A stretch of DNA of 64,000 bases, taken from positions 17,430,856 to 17,494,855 of the forward strand of contig OX393571.1 in NCBI GenBank assembly GCA_947652115.1, given 5' to 3'. Below, piece after piece: positions 12,336 through 39,006 of the stretch. Within the stretch, counting starts at the first letter, position 1; every line of letters starts with the position of its first letter. The notes under the pieces are model-generated. The model made no database searches. It saw only the letters and a list, made by a program, of their open reading frames with translations, and was not told the origin of the DNA. This DNA comes from Blastomussa wellsi (Eukaryota; Cnidaria; Anthozoa; Scleractinia; Plerogyridae). A program made the translations under genes and the position numbers.

Positions 12336-13771
12336 TTCTATATTTCTTGGTGTGCAACCCCACACAAGACCTTGACAGAGAAAAATATTTATGTTTTCAC
12401 CCAGAACACCCTAACCAAGTCCAAGCTTCCGAACTTTATACCCCTAAGCGAGACAAAAAGTATCCCCATCTTATTCATACAAGAGTCCACCACCCCCAGT
12501 TTAAAGGTGGTGGCAAACAAGGACACATTGTTACAGACACAGAAGTGTGATTTTTTGCTGGCTGAGGTACGAATGAAGCTGAAAATGTTTTTTTCACACA
12601 CTGAATTGATTTCTTTCTTTTTCTTGTTGGCGTCATTCTAATGTGCCATGTGCAGTTTGACATGTGCCATGGCATGTCAAAATTATGATTTGCGATAACT
12701 GCATTTTCTTCAAAGCATCAACAAAACCAATTCTTTTGATCCCATTACTTTTTGCCTTTTATATGGAGAAATGTTCAAAAACAGACAGAAATGTACCAGT
12801 GTCACGTGAGCAGACCACACTAGCAAAGCAAAGTTTTGCCAGTAGAGTGTGCAATATTTTGATTGACAGCCATATTGTGGCGTCACCGGTGGAAAAATCC
12901 ACCTGTGATGTCACATTTTCAGAAGTGGTGGGCTGCAGGCGAGACAAGTCGTTCGTTCCATGCTGCAATTTTGCTTTACCAGCCTGTGTGCACTCTCCAT
13001 AACCAGCGTTTGTCAGTCACCATTTTGATTCAGACTCCAGCGCGCCATGAGCAACAATGCGGCCTTGTTTGCTACCACTTTTAATAAAACAATTTACTGC
13101 AACCTCCTTGGCTCCCTTTGAGACCATATACACTGTATTGCCGGTTTGCAACCAATCCCGAGAGATTCAAATGACAATAAGCGTGGTGGCCATGTTGGAT
13201 GGCTAAACAAAAGATGCTAACCAGAAATCTTTTGTTCATGTACATAGCTATGTACAACATGGCGTCGATGACATCACTTGCAAACCAAGAATTAGTGAGT
13301 ACCCACACACAGGGAAGTTCATCATCAATATTTTCTCCGAAACAGAATGCAAGCTGTTATTTTAATAATGGTATAAAACATATCAACTGAGTTTCACGCT
13401 TAATTAAGTACCTGTAGCGAGATTTGGGCACTGAGGGGAGGGGCGATATAAAGTTTCGAGCACTTTTTACAGCTTGAACACATTAGTTCACAGCTTTTTT
13501 CAAACAAGCTTGAAATGTTAACATCTAGCCTGTGTCGCAGACGTAATCTAATCCAGTAGAGATCCAGCTGCTCGCTTAAACAAAAAACTTTACTTTATAC
13601 CTAGCTACTTTATAACAAAACTGACTTACCTGAAAAAAGGTAACGTTGTTTAAAGGTTTTCTCTTGAACAAAGTTGAAATGGTCGACGTTCTGTTCCAAA
13701 TAAGCCGTTTTGTAAGGAACGGTAGCTTCAGCCAAGGAAAAGAAAGCTAAAATAAAAAGCGAAAAAGTCAT
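3982..13771 (-). CDS. DPP7: Dipeptidyl peptidase 2 (DPP7-like), peptidase family S28, complete
   Basis: Serine peptidase that removes N-terminal dipeptides after Pro or Ala in lysosomes or secretory vesicles (family knowledge). Minus-strand exons in order: 13771-13630, 10766-10630, 10271-10108, 9676-9538, 9343-9256, 7225-7167, 6766-6476, 5670-5514, 4840-4776, 4519-4449, 4063-3982. All GT-AG joints keep frame, giving 464 residues plus TAA, the usual family length. The ATG is chosen because a hydrophobic signal peptide (MTFSLFILAFFSLAEA) follows, then NVDHFNF near residue 30. RYYGES opens exon 3. The nucleophile motif GGSYGG spans the exon 3/4 joint. DYPYPTDFL and ADPTGCG are typical DPP7 signatures. 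Catalytic Asp is in NGDLDPW and His in GAHHLDL. PRCP, the sister S28 enzyme, is less likely given those signatures. Introns 1 and 5 carry repeats. Confidence 0.93.
7402..8353. mobile_element. Inverted-repeat element with tandem-repeat termini in DPP7 intron 5
   Basis: The left end (cagtacagctcaaatgtaag, then ttacca) is repeated in reverse complement at the right end (catttgagcggtactg ending at 8353). Just inside each end are several copies of a unit near tcgtatcgcgagaaacgaga: about four at 7430-7515 and four at 8225-8325. The centre (about 7550-8215) has no recognisable protein. This looks like a non-autonomous DNA transposon. The short Arg/Lys-rich and Ser/Arg-rich open frames are artefacts of the subrepeats. 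Confidence 0.75.
9040..9112. repeat. CAAT-type microsatellite in DPP7 intron 5
   Basis: Imperfect tandem caat/caac tetranucleotides followed by ttta repeats. Confidence 0.85.
9795..9953 (-). mobile_element. tRNA-derived SINE fragment, minus orientation, in DPP7 intron 4
   Basis: On the minus strand ggcctattgcttagtgtg (A-box-like) is followed by gggttcacgcc (B-box-like). The AT-rich tail contains tgtgttttagtgaac, and a similar tail recurs at about 59488-59580. Confidence 0.5.
12169..12333. mobile_element. Foldback MITE-like element in DPP7 intron 1
   Basis: The ends atatgttgtggtttaa and ttaaaccacaacatat are exact inverted repeats. The arms continue inward through aaattttttaaaccagtttg and its complement around a loop of about 55 bases. 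No coding capacity. Confidence 0.8.
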
Positions 13772-14219
13772 TTTTCACGTTCTACCGAGTTTAATCACGT
13801 CTGAATTGTTGCGTGACACAAAATTCTTCTGAGCGCGTCACGAGGTAATCATGTGATAAATTAAACTTAGGCCTCAGTAAAATGGTCTCGGGTACCCGAG
13901 GCCGTCGTCGTGGGCTTCGCTATGGCCTTCGCCCGTGAATGCTGAGTGAGTAGCTCGCACCCTCAACCATTATTAGGGGATTAGTGGCGACAAGTGTAAC
14001 GCAATCGCCTAATAACGCCTGCGTAGGAGGCTACCTCAAATCCCGCCGGCTACGCAGGGTCTTCCATTTAACCCCACCCCTACTGAGAGAATGTTCTCAT
14101 GGTTACGTTTGTTTGAAATTGATCCGGGACATTGCTATTCAAAATGGCGGCAATTAGAACAAAGTCGTAGCTCTTTCTCCAAAAAATACAAGTTATTCCT
14201 TGAACAGTTCGATGCTAAA
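13772..14219. promoter_or_regulatory. Head-to-head intergenic region between DPP7 and DNAI3
   Basis: About 450 bp separate the two divergent start codons, so it probably holds both promoters (inference). It includes a GC-richer stretch at 13880-14060 with an inverted repeat: ataacgcctgcgtagg near 14012-14027 against ggctacgcaggg near 14049-14060. No clear TATA box is seen. An alternative in-frame ATG for DNAI3 lies at 14091, inside this region. Confidence 0.55.
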
Positions 14220-29741
<15,522 letters not shown>

Positions 29742-30000
29742 ATAAGCAAGCCAAGATTTTGCTTCCATTTATTAGAAGTGTGCGAAAACATATTTTTATC
29801 CCGATAGCAGGCTACGAAATGATATTTTCATGTAAATAGTGTGCTTGATATTTGTTGTATGTTTAACGGTGCATATTTCAGTTGTGGTCTTTTATTAGCC
29901 ACGGGAAGCAAGTGCCTATGTCTTCAAATCCTTGTAGTGCAAAACAAGGCTTTTTCGACTTGCCATCAATCTTTATACCAATCTTTTGGGCGTTGTGTAT

Positions 30001-30006
30001 AATAAA
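30001..30006 (+). terminator. AATAAA, likely DNAI3 polyadenylation signal
   Basis: An AATAAA hexamer 260 bases after the DNAI3 stop codon. No competing gene is nearby on this strand. Confidence 0.55.
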
Positions 30007-31844
30007 AAAATTAAAGCCTTCTTGAACGTGACATATTTATAGTCCATTGTTCCCTCAAAGATGATAATAAAAAATTCATAAACTTTAACAAGACTGACTG
30101 TGGCTCACTTTATGTCTTAAAACATCAGAGATGTTAACCCGACTTTACCTTTATAATAAATTGACACTGTCCTGTCCTTTTTATTTATTCTTATTTTTAT
30201 AGTTTCCTGTGTCTACCTGTCGAAAATCTTATCGTTATTATTTGTTGAAAGAAGAAAAGCCATAAAACGGTAATAAATTCAAGAGTCAGATTTACTTTAA
30301 GCCGCTCTTTTGTATTGGTATATCTTGTACTTCAAAGCCCTGACAGACGGAAAATAAAAACGTCGGAAATGGTAATTCAGAAAAAGTTCTTGAAAGAGCT
30401 CAGTGTTATCTCTTTTACTACTTTTGTTAATGGACCAATAAGATGGTGGGTCAATATTCCAAAGATTTTCATAATTTTATTTCTTTTACTAATGACTGGC
30501 GAACTTGACCGGATCACTGGCAAAATATAATTACCCATTTTCCTCTTCTGTTGATTTCAGCTAGAAATGTGTGTAAATATTGCCTTCGCAAGTACAGCTA
30601 ATCTGAGTTGCAAATGCAGCTCTAAAAGTTTCCTCGTATATTTTTATTTTCACATTACGGTCAATCTTGCACCGAAGCTCTCAAACGGCTCTGAATAAGT
30701 GCTTATATCCGCGAGTACTTTAGTTAAAAGGAGAAGCGTTTTCAGTTAATTCATCAATATCGAATTTCTCCTTACAAGAGCATTAAACCTAAAAGCAGAC
30801 CTGTTAGGAGAATAAAGAGATTGACCTAAGGGATAATGTCTTGATGAAACGCGAAATTCTAAGAACTTATGACATGCTTGGAAATTAATAGAGGGAAGTT
30901 AAATTTCCAGCATTGTACAGTTGAAAGGCACAGCAGATGAATTTAATGATAGACGGCTTTGCGAATGAGTGGCCGGTTTGACACAAATTTAATTGCAAAT
31001 TGTTTCATTAAGTCGGGAAATTCATTCCTGTTGCGTTTCGTTGAAGCGTTTTCTCGTTTTAAATCAAATTTTATTGTTTCGCTGATGCTTGACGTATAGC
31101 AAAAGACAGTTCGAATCTGATTACTGATTTAATTCGCGACATTTGTAAATTTTTCCCATGTAGAAGGAAGTAACAAAAAGTGGCGAAAAATCCAATTTTC
31201 TTGTTTTGCGTTGTTTTGTGATCCTTTGATTAAACATGCCATCTTAGCCAAATTAAAACACGTGCTTGATATTGTTTTAGCATTTAAACGAAATGAATGT
31301 TCCTTTTTTGAAGCAATATATACGGTGATTTTCGCAGAGTGCTCAGAGCAATTGTGGTTGTAATTCACTGAACAAAACTTAAATGTCAATGAACGCAACA
31401 TTTAGCTTGCATCCCTTTTTTCTGAATGTGCATACACGTCGGGTTAATGAAAAATAAACAGTGCCGATATGACCCACAATGAGACAGGTGTATTTGAATC
31501 ATCTCGCTCATGTAGAACATTCTGAAGTTTGTGTCGCTCAGTAAAAGCGACAGTGTTTTGCTTAAATCAATCTCTCAATGATTCGCGCAATTTTATCTTA
31601 CTTTAAAGATTATAACAAGCTAGGAAACGATCAAGCAATTGATAACGATAGTCGAATAACTTACTCGTTTTAAGAGCCATTTGATTTTGGTCCCCTCGGG
31701 CATTTTAGCATTGTTTGGTTTTTCGTTGACGTTCGCTTATTGGCAAGAAGGCCTTAAGCGAATATATGCACCGCGTTGTTGGGGAAGGCGACAAATTCAT
31801 TAATTAGTTGGTTGGTTATAAGTTTTCGCTGGTAAAGTCTTAAG
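30007..31844. other. Intergenic, no gene recognised
   Basis: AT-rich spacer between DNAI3 and the first GPCR gene. The short open frames here (largest about 90 codons) resemble no family that I know. The last few hundred bases must contain the GPCR promoter, but no motif stands out. Confidence 0.5.
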
Positions 31845-32933
31845 ATGCCCGCTATCACCGAAGACATGGACGTGATAAACTGCAGCTTTCAAAGCGTGAT
31901 TCGCTTCCCATACACCTTGTCTGCGCGTCTCACGGCAATTATTACCTGTATCGTCAGCACGCTCGGTGTAACAACTGCTATCTCATGCAATACGTTATTT
32001 ATCTTGGCCTTCGCACGGACGCGCGAAATACGCACGTACGCGAACCTTTTCCTTATCAGCCTGTCTTGCACAGATCTACTGGTGGGCTGTATTGTAGAAC
32101 CCCTGTACATAGCAAGGCAGTCTCTGGCGCTATCAGGATCTGATGACTGTGGAGTATGGATCGCCTATCTGACCATGGCTTTGTTCTGTACAGGAGCGTC
32201 CTTCCTTAACCTCACACTAATAAGCTGTGAAAGGTACGTTGCCATTTTCTCGCCGTTGAACTACATGAGGCTTGTCACCAAATCCCGCGTCTTGAGCATC
32301 ATAGGTGGAGTGTGGTTAGGATGGGTGACCCTGACTTGTGTACGTTTTGCTGGAATACCAAACCGCATCGTCTACTTGATTTGCTTCTTTTTAATTGGCT
32401 CGTGTTACGCCATTACAGCTTTTGTGTATTTCTTCATTTTCCGTGAAGCCAGAAGGCATCATCGACAGATCGTTTCAGAGCAACAGAGCTGTGATCCGCT
32501 TGCTCCAAGTGTTGCTCGCGAAACTAAACTTGCAAAGACAATGGCGTATATCTTCGGTGCGCTGCTAATTTGTTACACACCCGGGATGACAATTTTGCTC
32601 ATTCGCACCATTAAAGGCGACACGCCTGAATTGTTGTACAGCTTCTACCCGTGGGCAGAAAACTTGATATTTCTTAACAGCTCTCTAAACCCTATGATTT
32701 ATTGCTGGCGTAATCGTGAGATACGTCGAGCAGTATTTCGGGTTATTAACCCGTTGACGAGTCAGATAGGTCACTGCAAAATTGTCTCTTCGGTACATGT
32801 GGGAATAATCAAAGAAGGAAGAACGCAAACTCCAAAAAGTGAATATCGCACCAGGATTATTACAAGAACGGGAATTCAGTGTTCTCCGGTGGCGAAGGAC
32901 ATTGAAGTACAGTCAGTTTGCTCAAGAGAGTAA
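31845..32933 (+). CDS. Class A (rhodopsin-like) GPCR, melanocortin/adenosine-like, intronless
   Basis: A 362-residue single-exon receptor at the plasma membrane; ligand unknown. Seven hydrophobic segments are visible. TM1 contains ITCIVSTLGVTTAISCN. TM2 contains NLFLISLSCTDLLVG (the LxxxD site). TM3 ends in CERYVAI, with Glu in place of Asp in the DRY motif. TM6 carries CYTPG where most class A receptors have CWxP. TM7 has NSSLNPMIYCWRN with a normal NPxxY. A Cys at the start of TM3 (DDCGVW) has no obvious partner, because the loop between TM4 and TM5 is only about ten residues (AGIPNR). That is reminiscent of melanocortin receptors, which also have a short second extracellular loop. The first ATG is used; a second at residue 8 is possible. 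The tail is about 70 residues and Arg/Ser-rich. Confidence 0.9.
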   Translation: MPAITEDMDVINCSFQSVIRFPYTLSARLTAIITCIVSTLGVTTAISCNTLFILAFARTREIRTYANLFLISLSCTDLLVGCIVEPLYIARQSLALSGSDDCGVWIAYLTMALFCTGASFLNLTLISCERYVAIFSPLNYMRLVTKSRVLSIIGGVWLGWVTLTCVRFAGIPNRIVYLICFFLIGSCYAITAFVYFFIFREARRHHRQIVSEQQSCDPLAPSVARETKLAKTMAYIFGALLICYTPGMTILLIRTIKGDTPELLYSFYPWAENLIFLNSSLNPMIYCWRNREIRRAVFRVINPLTSQIGHCKIVSSVHVGIIKEGRTQTPKSEYRTRIITRTGIQCSPVAKDIEVQSVCSRE

Positions 32934-34600
32934 GCCATGATTTATTTTAATAACTCAAGTATAGAAATTTGCAAACGATTTTTTCTTTGTTCTCTGGGGG
33001 AAAAATTCATATCAGTTTATTAATCACATGAATTCATCGACATCTATTTCAAATTTCAAGCCAAATTTCAAGCCTTTCTTCCGAAAAGGAGAACGACACT
33101 TGAGGAGTACAGAATGTTTCAAATATCATAATTTTTTGAAATTTTCGCGTTCTGGCCTCCGGATACGCAGACTGAAGTTTATCACGGAGGGAGAACTTTT
33201 ACGCCGCTCACATTTCGAAGAAATGGCATTTTACATACCACATTGTTCCACGAATAAAGCAGAATTTACTCTTCACCTTTCGATCGTGTAAATTGTGTAT
33301 TGTTAAAAGTAACTCAGTAGACAAAAAAGACATATCCCTTTTACTTTCTTTCTTTACCCAGTTTGGCGTCAAACAAGCCGCCTATAACCCTGACCAACAG
33401 TCGTATATTGATATTAATAAACGTGTGTACCTGTATATGAAGAACGAAGACCCATTGTGTACACAAACCTGGTGGAATATGTTATTGTTTTTTTTTGGAA
33501 CACACAAATGTTATAAACTGCGATAATTGCTGAATGTTATTACGTTAAGGATGTTGGAAATTTGAAGGGGGCAATCCAAACACAAAAAAAAAAAAGATTC
33601 CTGCAGAACAAAAATGTAAGAAAACCCCTGCATTTCAAAGGAGACAGAAAAAAAAACCGGCATTCCTGCTGGTTGTGAAAAAATACCTTACTTTTCCAAA
33701 AAGTCCTAACCCTCCCCCCCCCACCTTCTCCCTTTCACATTTCAAAGGGTGTATCCCTGATTAATAGTGTTGCGCTTTCTATATCATCGCATGCGCTTAA
33801 AGTCAATGCCTCCGCGATCAAATAATTAAAATTATACGTCCAGAATAAACCTTGAATTCCGTACGTACGCCGTATAGTTTATATAGTGTCAACTAGAAAT
33901 TTGCATCAGGGATCGGTATACGTTTCGTTTAGCGTCGCCTATGACCAGAGAGTATGAGAACTTCATGGTCATTAATACAATATCTCTTGGTTGATGATGA
34001 TCTTTATTCTCATAACCTGTCTGCTTGGTAATGTATTGATAATGTAAGGAGAAATAAGATGCAAGTCACTAAATAATTAAAGAGCATTAGTACTGAAGAT
34101 GTAAAAATCTTCAGCTATTGTACGAATTCATAATAAATGGATCTTAAAAATATGTTGAAGTTTTGTATTTTTGTCATGCAGTTTACTGCCGTCCAGTTAA
34201 AATACGTGGCTTTTGCTTGTTGTTATTGAGAAAATTTAATTATTCTATACTTCATTCTAGTGCGAAATCCTTTTATGAAATCAACTGTATTTACCTTGGC
34301 AGAAAATTTACATTTCCCATTTGTTTCCTCTGACTGATTGAATTTTAATGGCTCAATAAGGGTTTATGAGTTTATAATTATCAGAAAAGTTCGAAATCTA
34401 GCAAAATCTGTTTTAGCTTGAATTGCCTTAATTTTCCCAAACCAAAATCAGTACTAAAACGGAAGACGACAGTTTTAAATTATATTTATTTCTTAAGCTG
34501 AAAGTATACACTATATAACATATATTTTTAAAAAACAAACTGTCTTGAGCAGGTTTTCTTTCTGTCAATATAGGCAACCGGCTATTCAGCTGGGCCCATG
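32934..34600. other. Intergenic, no gene recognised
   Basis: AT-rich spacer after the first GPCR. An AATAAA at about 33416-33421 could serve that gene. The open frames at 33028-33291 and 33293-33526 have no recognisable features. Confidence 0.45.
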
Positions 34601-34621
34601 CAATGCAAATGGTCGTATTAC

Positions 34622-34778
34622 AGTGACGGATCCAAGGGGAGGGTCGGGGGGGGGGGGTCTCCGGACCCCCCTTCTTTTGACGATGAAATTCTCGCATCTA
34701 CAGTATCGCTTATTATCACTCAACCGAGTCAACGTTTGGACCCCCCTATCAAAAATTCCTGGATCCGCCCCCGCGTAA
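34622..34778. mobile_element. Foldback element with poly-G tract
   Basis: gtgacggatcc near the left end is mirrored by ggatccgcccccgcg at the right. Inside, G12 at 34646-34657 and gtctccggacccccc face ggacccccctatc. It is MITE-like and explains the Pro/Gly-rich open frames on both strands. Confidence 0.55.
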
Positions 34779-34964
34779 ATGATTTGGTTCACATACAGTT
34801 TTGCGAATGGAGAGGCCAAAATGCTATCCATGAGGAACTGTCGCCCAAAGAGCATTACTGTGGTGCTCTGGATAATGTTTGGATCTTTTTCACTGTGTGA
34901 ATTATTACTTTTGAAATAGCTACAAAGAGAGCGCAAATTTTCACACACGTTTATCATTGAGCAC

Positions 34965-35130
34965 TTCCGTAACCACAGGGAACCCATACAAGCAGTGCGT
35001 CTTTGTATGTTCGAAATATAAAGAAATGTATGGGAAAATATTGAAAGCCTCCTCCCATTCCCATACATTTCTTTATAACTCGAGCGTACCAACACGCACT
35101 GTTTGGATGGGCTCCCTGTGCCGTAACCTT
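34965..35130. mobile_element. Foldback element upstream of CYB5RL
   Basis: ccgtaaccacagggaaccca, cagtgcgt and taaagaaatgtatggg on the left are mirrored by cccatacatttcttta, acgcactg and gggctccctgtgccgtaacc on the right. Arms are about 70 bases and the loop about 25. Confidence 0.8.
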
Positions 35131-35729
35131 CTTCCCATTTGACCGAGAGAGGACTAAAGACCAATCAGTTAAAAAATGGCGGACGGTGTAAGGAAAACTG
35201 GTTGTTGATAAATAATGGATGTAGATGCCAACAAACCAACAAATCAAAGTTCCATTAAACTGAACTCAAAAAGGAAGCGGGACACAGAGACGACTGGATC
35301 AAAGATCTTGCGTTCTGAAGGATTTTCTTGGTGGACGTCGTTACTCCTTGGAGTGGAACCAGTGAATTCTGCAAACGTTGAACAAGGCTATCGTATTGAC
35401 AAAAATATTATCCATGAAACGAAAAACTGACGCTCAAGTTATTTTGTGAACTTTTGAATGTAGATACAGATCTTGAAATTTCAGTCGCTGAAGAGTTCTG
35501 TACAAATACTGGCAATTAGTTCATTTACAAAGCGCTTTCACTATTTGAAAACGCAGGGAAACGTAATTCCCATCTTCATGTACAAAGGAGCATTTCTTGG
35601 CGTATTAATATTTGCTGAAGGGATGTTTGAAAGAAGTCCTGGCCACGTTCATGCACATGTTGATGTGAGAAGACAAATTTTCGAGCCAAAAACAATGGTG
35701 TTGGCGAAGACTTATTAAAATTAATTGTC

Positions 35730-37438
35730 ATGTCTACATCTGGAGCGATTTCTGTAACAGATATCAGTGAAGATCTCCCTGAGCCACCAGATAAACCTCT
35801 AGATAGTGACTGTTGTGGAACTGGCTGTACACCTTGTGTGTTTGACATTTATGATGAGGAAATGTTAAGATGGAGAAAGGAATGTGATAGAATAAGAAAT
35901 GGAATTACCCTTGACAAAAATATACAAACTGGAGATTGCAATCAAGTTCTTACCGCCTCAGAGTTTCAATCTTTTGCACTGGACTCCATCACCAGGGTGA
36001 CGAGAGATTCATGTGTGTACAGATTTAACATTCCAGGAAATGGGAAGCTAGGATTGAAACTAGGGCAGCACTTAATAATGAGGTGAGATATCTTTTTTAG
36101 TTATTTTTTTTTTCTCCAAAAGACACATGGTGCTTTAGAGATGGAGAGAATAGCAAGAGTGTGGTCGTGTGCATATAATAGAGATGTTGGTTAGAGGCTG
36201 TTTGATAAATGTGATAATTTATTGTTGATATGGTTAGAGCTTGTTACAATTATGCTGAAATATAAAATATTAACTTATATTTCACTTAATAATTGTAAAT
36301 AGTGCAAAACAATAAATATTTCAAAATGTGAATCTGATTCTCCTCTGATGCCGGCAAGCATTATGACTGAACTCAGTTGTGATGCTATCCCTTAATGTCT
36401 GATAGGGTGTCTAATGCACTGCTGTAGACGTTGTTCAGAGTTCCTGCCTGAAAGCCCTATTTACCCACCTGTCCTGAATAAGGATGTTAGGGGTTGGGGG
36501 TCAAGGCCTAATGATCATGTTAAAATCAATGACAGTATCCACTTGTAATCTTTTCTGCAGAGGAAAATTTGAAGACAGAACAATTACTCGGCAGTACACA
36601 CCAATAAGTGACTTAAACTGTCATGGCCACTTTGACGTTCTCATCAAGGTATTTGTCTTTTTACAGTGCAACGCACCTTAGTGTGGCCACCCAACAATCT
36701 TTTTTGACAAGTTAGCCAATCAGAGAGGGCAAATTTGTTTGAGTTGTCCCTCCTCCTTGTGGAAAGCGCGACAGGTTTCCTGGCAAAAGCTTTGAACATT
36801 GCAAGGAGGCGGGACAGCTCAAACAAATTCGCGCTCTCTGATTGGCTAATTATAACTTGTCAAAAAGTTTGTTGGGTGGCCATACTAAGGAGTGTCGCAC
36901 AGTAAACTTTCAATACATAACAATAACAATAATGATAATAATAGCAATAATAATAATAAAAGATTTATATAGCGCCAGTATCCTAATGTTCAAAGGTGCT
37001 TTACAAAGAATGAAGTCTATTGTTCATTTGTTTTGTACTTGTACAGGTTGTAAAATTTGGCTGTTGCTTATTATGGTTATGAGGAAATATTGTATACCTG
37101 AGGACAACAACATAACCTTAAATAGAAGATAAGGATTTTTCTTGTTTGAATCAGGATCAGCCAGAGGCAGACATTCATGGGGCAAAGGAGCTAAGAAAAA
37201 ATTTGGAGACTTAATATATAATTGGGTCTAAAAATCAGGCTCATCCTCGGTGTAAAAACCCCTGAAACTCATCAGAGACATAAAACAAAGAATGAACAAG
37301 ACAATAGAGCACTCAAAACAATATAGCTCACAAACAAAGAAAAACATCACAGGTTTTTACACTGAGGTAAACCTAAAAATCAAGCCAATCTATAGGCCTT
37401 CGGCATCCTAGACTACAAGCAGTCCCTTTTTTTCTTAG

Positions 37439-37483
<45 letters not shown>

Positions 37484-38996
37484 GTATAACAATATAATTT
37501 GGTTTTATCAACTGGGTTGATAATGTCAATTGGCCACCGTAAAGAGATTCAAGTGCTGACGTTTCGAGCGTTAGCCCTTCGCTCCGACGAAGGGCTAACG
37601 CTCGAAACGTCAGCACTTGAACCTTTTTTTCTTAGTCTGTCGAGCGCGAAGCGAAAAAATGGATGCACGAAACCTGGTTAGCATCCAGATGTTTAATAGT
37701 TTCTATTTTCTATTATTTCTATGAAACAGAATAACAGTTGAAGCTTGGAAATTAATGAAGAGTGTGCAACAGTCACTGTTTTTAGCAGGACAGCATCTAC
37801 TTGCAGAGGTGTTCTCATTATTTTTTTAGCCTCAAGTGAAACTCTTTTTGTATTGCAGTTATATCAGAATGGAAAGATGTCTTCTTATGTAAGAACTTGG
37901 CAAGTTGGAGACATGATTGAATGGAGGGGACCATTTGGAAATTTCTGTTACACACCAAATCAGGTAAGTGGAAGTGTATCAGGAAAAGAACTTTAATGCA
38001 ATAACTGCATTAAATAATTGAGTAAGACAGTCGAACAACCTGGTCAACTTCTTTGTCAGAGCCCATTCCCCAGATCAATCAATTTGCGCTTTGGAAGGAT
38101 CTTTCAGTGGCAAGAAAACACAATTTTTCTTTTCTTTTGAAATTCCGGATAATAACATTAGATACTTACTGTACGATACTGAGTTTGAAACAAAGGTAAA
38201 GGATAACCAAAAAAAATGGGACCATAACCTTCACAGCCTGTCATTTCCTACTATAACTGGTCATTTTAAATACAACAGCAACAAACATATTCTGCAATTT
38301 TGGCATTCTCAGAAGTATTGTTCTCTGTGTTGTTTTCAGTACCGCCGTATTGGTATGCTTGCTGCAGGTACGGGCATTGCTCCAATGTTGCAAGTAATAC
38401 AAGGCATTTTATCCAATGAACACGATGAAACCTTTATTCACCTGGTCTATTCAAGTCGAACATATGATGACATCCTAATGAAACGCACTCTGGATGAGAT
38501 GAAGGCTTATTGGAACTTTTCCGTTCTGTATGTAGTCAGCAAGGTCAGTTCTAGTGAAAAAACGAAATGGATCTGAACTCCAATTAAAGACATTGTACAG
38601 TTTACCCTACCCTCCTGTAGCCGAGGAGGGATTTCCGACTTCCGACTTCCGTCCCTCCTCGGCTTTCGCACCTGTGGAATTTCTGTTTGGCTTCTTACAG
38701 ATTCCTTTATTTCTGTCCAGTACGAATAATAGCCTTTTTATCCTGATCCAAGAGCTGATGTTTCTTTTCTTATCGCAACTTTGTTTCGTTAGGAAGGCGA
38801 GGCTGGCCGACCCAGAGTCAAGTATGGAGATCACGTGTCTTATGGCAGGATTAACCAAGCGCTTTTGTTACGTGAGATGCCTGACCCGTCACGTGATGTT
38901 CACGTGTTGATCTGTGGAACTAAATCGTTTGATAAAGACATGATAAACTATCTAAAAGCCATTGGATACACATCAGATATGTATTTTAAATTTTAA
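35730..38996 (+). CDS. CYB5RL: NADH-cytochrome b5 reductase-like protein
   Basis: Predicted FAD- and NADH-binding reductase of the ferredoxin-NADP reductase fold; the physiological acceptor of this branch is not established. Exons: 35730-36082, 36561-36648, 37859-37963, 38340-38543, 38793-38996. Phases are consistent, giving 317 residues, close to human CYB5RL. The N-terminal part has the Cys-rich oxidoreductase-like motif DCCGTGCTPCVFD at about residues 28-40. The FAD site is RQYTPIS, encoded in exon 2. The NADH-binding loop is AAGTGIAPMLQV in exon 4. The ICGTKSF motif and C-terminal YFKF are in exon 5. The ATG at 35730 is the first that gives the Cys motif; upstream open frames at 35215 and 35473 are in other frames. 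An AATAAA starts five bases after the stop. A MITE begins 12 bases after the exon 2 donor. Confidence 0.92.
36661..36905. mobile_element. Foldback MITE family A, copy 3 (CYB5RL intron 2)
   Basis: It shares the arms of the copies at 17801 and 20572: ccttagtgtggccacccaac, agccaatcagagag, ggcgggacagctcaaac and gggtggccatactaagg. It starts 12 bases past the exon 2 splice donor. Confidence 0.85.
37437..37621. mobile_element. Rearranged retroelement-like repeat with perfect palindrome
   Basis: 37549-37581 and 37588-37620 are exact 33-bp inverted repeats around the 6-base loop ctccga. They include gtttcgagcgttagccc. Upstream, 37437-37492 (gggggtaagtttctaaagaa to gggaagtataac) is an inverted version of the segment that follows the related repeat at 52455-52605. 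The wording resembles terminal repeats of Penelope-like elements (inference). Confidence 0.6.
38612..38668. repeat. Short palindrome in CYB5RL intron 4
   Basis: agccgaggagggat and gtccctcctcggct are inverted repeats around a loop containing two tandem ttccgac copies. No function can be assigned. Confidence 0.6.
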
Positions 38997-39000
38997 CTGT

Positions 39001-39006
39001 AATAAA
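39001..39006 (+). terminator. AATAAA, likely CYB5RL polyadenylation signal
   Basis: An AATAAA hexamer begins five bases after the TAA of CYB5RL, implying a very short 3' UTR if it is used. Confidence 0.55.

Noticed and set aside
14060..14219. RFX X-box upstream of DNAI3, expected for a ciliary gene
   Set aside because: The nearest candidate (gttctcatggttac, about 14093-14106) departs from the consensus at conserved positions in both halves.
35215..35430. 71-codon open frame upstream of CYB5RL (MDVDANKPTNQSS start)
   Set aside because: It is in a different frame from CYB5RL, without a good donor that would join it, and without recognisable similarity; at most an upstream open frame in a leader.
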